Part shown: positions 6,547 to 8,586 of the stretch, one piece after another | How the letters are laid out: each line of letters begins with the position of its first letter | How positions within the stretch are numbered: position 1 is the first letter of the stretch | From: WHSM01 sp050701635 | GTDB lineage: Bacteria; Actinomycetota; Actinomycetes; Mycobacteriales; Micromonosporaceae | Assembly (NCBI GenBank): GCA_050701635.1 | Contig: JBOGDF010000245.1 | Location: 1-8,586 of the forward strand | Reading direction: 5' to 3' | Length of the DNA: 8,586 nt | The notes under the pieces: model-generated | Told to the model about the DNA's origin: nothing | The model's database searches: none | What the model saw: the letters and a program-made list of their open reading frames with translations, nothing else | Program-made: the position numbers and the translations under genes

Positions 6547-7002
6547 CTAACCCTGCGCGTCTGCCGTACGCAGGGCGCCGTCGACGGCCACGTCGTCCAG
6601 GGTGAGTACGTGGTGCAGATGCCGTACCCCCGGATCCAGGCCGACCGCGGCACGGGCCGCGAGCGCGGTGCCCTCGGACTGGCCGTGGCCGCGGAGCCAC
6701 CGGCTGGTGCCGCCGGCACCCCTGGCCAGCATCAGCCACCCGTCGCCGCCCGGCAGCGGTACGTCGTGCGGCAGCCGGCGCGCCCCCGGCACCCAGGTCA
6801 GTACGCCCAGCGCGGCGGTGCCGAGCCTCGAGTCCAACCCGAAGTACGTACGCACCGGCACGCCCAGCTCGCGGCTCAGCGTGTGCTGGTCGGAGAAGTC
6901 CGGGTCGCGGCCGGCGGCGAGCGCGGTGTCGCCGTACCGGCGCAGCTCGCGGACCACGGTGGCGCCGACCGCCCCGTACCCGCCCAGGATCAGCGCTTTC
7001 AT
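6547..7002 (-). pseudogene. Internally deleted saccharopine dehydrogenase-like NAD(P)-binding protein
   Basis: An open frame of 151 residues. It begins as a typical Rossmann protein: MKALILGGYGAVG gives the first strand and the glycine-rich nucleotide loop, and the second strand ends at AAGRDP (29-34). Directly after this it continues as DFSDQHTLSRELGV, TYFGLDSR and finally HGQSEGTALAA and PGVRHLHHVLTLDD. In full-length saccharopine dehydrogenase-like proteins (typically 340-400 residues) these are C-terminal features, separated from the N-terminus by about 200 residues that form the rest of the nucleotide fold and the catalytic domain. The junction would be near 6900. I therefore read it as an in-frame internal deletion. 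It cannot bind a dinucleotide normally; a residual role cannot be excluded since the frame and codon bias remain intact. ATG at 7002 overlaps the PH-gene TGA as ATGA with no ribosome site of its own, so translation would be coupled. Family recall is from memory. Confidence 0.7.
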
Positions 7003-7538
7003 CGGCCGGTACGCAGCCGCCGCAGCGCTTCGGCGACGTCGTCCACCGGCTCGCCCAGCTCGCTGGTGCCGAAGAAGTGCAGGGTCTCGCCGGTGTCGAT
7101 CTCCAACAGGGCGCTGCGGGTGCCGAAGCGCTGCCGTTCGTCGATCCGGATCCGCTCGACGTCGCGCCACGGGATGTGCCGGCGCCGGGCGAACCCGGTC
7201 ACCACGGTCAGCCCGTCGCCGTCGGCAGCCAGCCGTACCGGGGCGAGCAGGTCGCGGGCCGCGTACGCCGCGATCGCGAGCGTGGCGACCACCGCGAGCG
7301 CCAGCCCGGCGACGTCGGCGGCCAGCCACAGCGCGACCAGCCCGAACCCGACCGTCCCGAGCACCTTGATCAGCACCGTGCCCCCCGGCACCCGCCAGCT
7401 CAGCTCGGTCGCCGCGGACGGCACGCCGCCCTGCCCGGCCGCGTCGGGCTGCGAAGGCTGAGAGGGCTGCGAAGGTTGTGCGGGCTGCGAGCCCGGCGGT
7501 AGGGCGGGACGCGGCGACTTCGGGTCCGGTGAGGTCAC
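6999..7538 (-). CDS. PH-domain-containing membrane protein (Rv0010c position)
   Basis: A 179-residue protein. Seen: a Pro/Gln/Ser-rich N-terminal tail with a QPSQPSQPSQ tract (about 21-30); two close hydrophobic helices (about 54-74 and 77-98); then a small beta-rich domain (about 100-178) with the pattern of actinobacterial PH-like (bPH) domains: RLAADGDGLTVVTGFARRRHIPWRDVERI, then SALLEIDTGETLHFFG and a C-terminal helix DDVAEALRRL. Such proteins sit beside crgA throughout actinobacteria (Rv0010c in M. tuberculosis); the PH-like part should face the cytoplasm, but the role is unknown. The GTG start is chosen from the ACC-TCA-CCG reading after it; GGGAG (complement of 7541-7545) is only 2 nt away, so the start may be leaderless or poorly initiated, and TAAAGC (complement of 7547-7552) could be its -10 element. 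It lies 130 bases downstream of crgA and overlaps the next gene by ATGA. Confidence 0.88.
   Translation of the reverse strand: MTSPDPKSPRPALPPGSQPAQPSQPSQPSQPDAAGQGGVPSAATELSWRVPGGTVLIKVLGTVGFGLVALWLAADVAGLALAVVATLAIAAYAARDLLAPVRLAADGDGLTVVTGFARRRHIPWRDVERIRIDERQRFGTRSALLEIDTGETLHFFGTSELGEPVDDVAEALRRLRTGR
7447..7491 (-). repeat. Five 9-nt tandem units encoding the QPS tract
   Basis: On the plus strand the units are GGCTGCGAA, GGCTGAGAG, GGCTGCGAA, GGTTGTGCG and GGCTGCGAG, back to back. They encode repeats of the tripeptides QPS/QPA in the N-terminal tail of the PH-domain protein. Units 1 and 3 are identical, which fits expansion by slippage. The copy number probably varies between strains without disturbing the frame. 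Confidence 0.8.
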
Positions 7539-7564
7539 GGCTCCCAGCTTTACACGACCTCCAC

Positions 7565-7590
7565 CCGTTACCCACAGCTGTGGATAACGG
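7565..7590. promoter_or_regulatory. 26-bp near-perfect palindrome of two opposed DnaA-box-like 9-mers
   Basis: TGTGGATAA (7579-7587) is TTATCCACA on the minus strand, identical to the canonical DnaA box. TTACCCACA (7568-7576) on the plus strand differs from it at one base. They point towards each other with 2 bases (GC) between them. The symmetry extends through CCG/CGG on both sides, so the whole 26-bp element is palindromic except one position pair. It lies between crgA and the PH-domain gene, 27-52 bp upstream of the PH-gene GTG. DnaA binding is inferred from the match; the element could also act as an RNA hairpin or as a site for another dimeric regulator. Confidence 0.6.
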
Positions 7591-7659
7591 ATGGGGAAAA
7601 CTACACGCGTGTGATTAGTTACGGACAGCGCGAGCTACGGCGATCCCGGTGCGGTCGAC

Positions 7660-7678
7660 CTGGCGCGGTCAGCGCCAG
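7660..7678 (-). terminator. Small perfect hairpin over the crgA stop codon
   Basis: CTGGCGC (7660-7666) and GCGCCAG (7672-7678) form a perfect 7-bp stem with a 5-nt loop that includes the crgA TGA. It is short and overlaps the coding end, so it could be a weak terminator or chance symmetry in GC-rich DNA. The remaining gap to the PH gene (7539-7668) holds the DnaA-like palindrome and a 10-bp palindrome ACACGCGTGT (7603-7612), and no gene. Confidence 0.3.
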
Positions 7679-7956
7679 CGGGACAGCACCAGCAGACTGG
7701 CCACCAGGGCGCCGAAGCCGATCGCCAGGTTCCAGTAGCCCAGCTCGGCCGCGGGCAGCGCCCAGTCGGGAAGCTCGTAGAAGGCGTTGGACAGGTAGAA
7801 GATCACCAACCACGCGATGCCGAGCACGATCAGGCTGACGGCCAGGATCGGCACCCACATCGGGCTCGGCTTCTTCGACTCCGAGGTGGTAGGGCGGGGC
7901 GAGAGCTCCGCCGGTGGCGTGTAGACCTTCTTCTTGCGTACGCGGGACTTAGGCAC
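7669..7956 (-). CDS. crgA: Cell division protein CrgA
   Basis: A 95-residue protein, the usual CrgA length. Seen: the basic family N-terminus PKSRVRKKKVYTPP (2-15), a Ser/Pro/Lys linker, TM1 WVPILAVSLIVLGIAWLVIF (34-53), a short external loop with NAFYELPDW (57-65), TM2 (about 73-92), and a very short C-terminus LSRWR. CrgA is a divisome scaffold: in mycobacteria it binds FtsZ, FtsQ, FtsI and CwsA and helps place peptidoglycan synthesis; in Streptomyces it tempers FtsZ-ring formation in aerial hyphae. The GTG start is fixed by AGGAGAG (complement of 7964-7970) at 7 nt; an upstream ATG at 8046 would add 30 residues without family features. It is divergent from the DUF881 gene, as in other actinobacteria. 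TACGCT (complement of 7990-7995) is a possible -10 element, but its -35 region is poor. Confidence 0.96.
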   Translation of the reverse strand: MPKSRVRKKKVYTPPAELSPRPTTSESKKPSPMWVPILAVSLIVLGIAWLVIFYLSNAFYELPDWALPAAELGYWNLAIGFGALVASLLVLSRWR

Positions 7957-8107
7957 GGTGCTGCTCTCCTGCAGGGGACTTCGCCAGCTAGCGTAGTCAA
8001 ACGACTCGGTGGACGATAACCGCCGGGCTGCGCCGGACCAATTCACCGACGGGCGGCTCTGTCGGTTTGCCCGGATACGACACCGGCGCGCGGTTCAAGG
8101 AGGGGGC
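7957..8107. promoter_or_regulatory. Divergent promoter region between crgA and the DUF881 gene
   Basis: This 151-bp gap must drive both genes. For crgA, TACGCT (complement of 7990-7995) fits the TAnnnT -10 pattern. For the DUF881 gene no good promoter pair stands out. ACCGAC (8045-8050) and GTCGGT (8061-8066) form a 6-bp inverted repeat with a 10-nt spacer, 42-63 bp upstream of the DUF881 GTG, which could be an operator. No named regulator site is recognised. Confidence 0.35.
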
Positions 8108-8586
8108 GTGGCGGACCACACACCGGACGCACCGCGACGTACCACAAGGCACGCCGACAGTACCCGATCGGCGGTCGGATCGACTTCGCCTGTCGACCCG
8201 CTGGGGGAACAGGAATGGACGGGGAGGGTACGAGCGGTGCAGGTGGGATGGCGTACGGCGGTGCGGCGGGCGGCGCGTCCGCTGCTGCCACGGCGGCGGC
8301 CGGACCGGATCAAGGGCTGGTCGTACGTGGTGCCGGTGGTGGTGTTCGGCGCCGGCGTACTGTTCGCGACCAGCGCCGAGACCGCCCAGGGCACCGAGCT
8401 GCGCAACGACCGGCGGGTGGCGCTCGGCGAGCTGATCGGCGAGCGTCAGCAGGAGGTCGAGTCGCTGGCTGACCGGCGTCGCCGGCTGGCGCGCGAGGTC
8501 GAAGCGGGGACCCGCCGGGAGGCCGAGTCCGATGGCGGCGTACGCGGTGAGCAGTCCCGCGCGGACAGCTCCCGAGCCGCGGCCGG
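8108..8586 (+). CDS. DUF881 family membrane-anchored protein (5' part only)
   Basis: The frame is open from a GTG at 8108 to the right edge (159 residues, no stop). Seen: a long basic cytoplasmic N-terminus (about 1-71), one TM segment WSYVVPVVVFGAGVLFATSA (71-90), then a polar stretch of the DUF881 type (GTELRNDRRVALGELIGERQ) that leads into a charged coiled coil (LADRRRRLAREVEAGTRREAE). DUF881 proteins are YlxW-like, with a short N-terminal anchor and an extracytoplasmic coiled coil plus globular domain; the gene divergent from crgA in M. tuberculosis (Rv0012) is of this family. Function is not established; position suggests a cell-wall or division role. AAGGAGG (8097-8103) is 4 nt before the GTG. 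A second GTG at 8237 with GGGGAGGG (8221-8228) at 8 nt is a credible internal start that would give a 43-residue shorter tail. Confidence 0.88.
   Translation, partial: MADHTPDAPRRTTRHADSTRSAVGSTSPVDPLGEQEWTGRVRAVQVGWRTAVRRAARPLLPRRRPDRIKGWSYVVPVVVFGAGVLFATSAETAQGTELRNDRRVALGELIGERQQEVESLADRRRRLAREVEAGTRREAESDGGVRGEQSRADSSRAAA

Noticed and set aside
5174..6739. Minus-strand frame of 521 codons over ppiA and the rhomboid gene
   Set aside because: Antisense to two well-supported genes with catalytic motifs; the translation is low-complexity and has no ribosome site.
7957..8046. Upstream ATG for CrgA at 8046
   Set aside because: It adds 30 residues with no CrgA features; the GTG at 7956 follows AGGAGAG and starts exactly at the conserved PKSRVRKK end.
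1..8586. Mobile elements, CRISPR arrays, tRNA or rRNA genes
   Set aside because: No transposase or integrase motifs, no spaced direct repeats of CRISPR type, and no cloverleaf with a recognisable T-loop were seen. The tRNA-Ile/tRNA-Ala pair often found left of the cwsA position is not visible here.

Overview
The window comes from a high-GC actinobacterium, most likely a member of the Micromonosporaceae. The reasons are very G/C-rich third codon positions, frequent GTG and TTG starts, and gene content and order. The right-hand part (about 3852-8586) has the conserved actinobacterial cell-division block next to the replication origin. In Mycobacterium tuberculosis this block reads cwsA(-), ppiA(+), PH-domain membrane protein(-), crgA(-), DUF881 protein(+). 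Here the order is: coiled-coil single-pass membrane protein(-), cyclophilin(+), zinc-finger rhomboid protease(+), dehydrogenase remnant(-), PH-domain membrane protein(-), CrgA(-), DUF881 protein(+, cut by the window edge).

Layout. 1-1826 (-): a large polytopic GT-C-like membrane protein with no annotated-size competitor on either strand; it runs off the left edge. 1828-2364 (-): a PEBP/YbhB-family protein, one base upstream of it. 2365-2785: a divergent intergenic stretch whose main structure is a strong 18-bp inverted repeat in the corA leader. 2786-3901 (+): a CorA magnesium channel. 3852-4811 (-): the coiled-coil/one-TM protein, whose 3' end overlaps corA tail to tail. 5010-5552 (+): cyclophilin, followed by a GC-rich hairpin. 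5642-6544 (+): rhomboid protease with an N-terminal zinc-binding motif. 6547-7002 (-): an apparently internally deleted NAD(P)-binding dehydrogenase, coupled through ATGA to the PH-domain gene at 6999-7538 (-). 7669-7956 (-): crgA. 8108-8586 (+): the 5' part of a DUF881 gene.

How the genes work together. CrgA is a small divisome scaffold that recruits cell-wall synthases. CwsA in mycobacteria binds CrgA and Wag31. DUF881 and PH-domain membrane proteins are constant neighbours of this block, though their roles are poorly known. If the 3852-4811 product is the counterpart of CwsA, the right half is a septum and cell-wall module with a folding helper (cyclophilin) and an intramembrane protease. 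The left half (GT-C-like protein, PEBP protein, CorA) looks like separate housekeeping functions.

Features most worth a second look: a 26-bp near-perfect palindrome made of two opposed DnaA-box-like 9-mers between crgA and the PH gene; the internally deleted dehydrogenase; the CwsA-position coiled-coil protein; the corA leader inverted repeat; and a window-wide excess of the tetranucleotide GTAC that even dictates rare codon choice. I saw no mobile element, CRISPR array, tRNA or rRNA, and no clearly novel defence or biosynthetic system.
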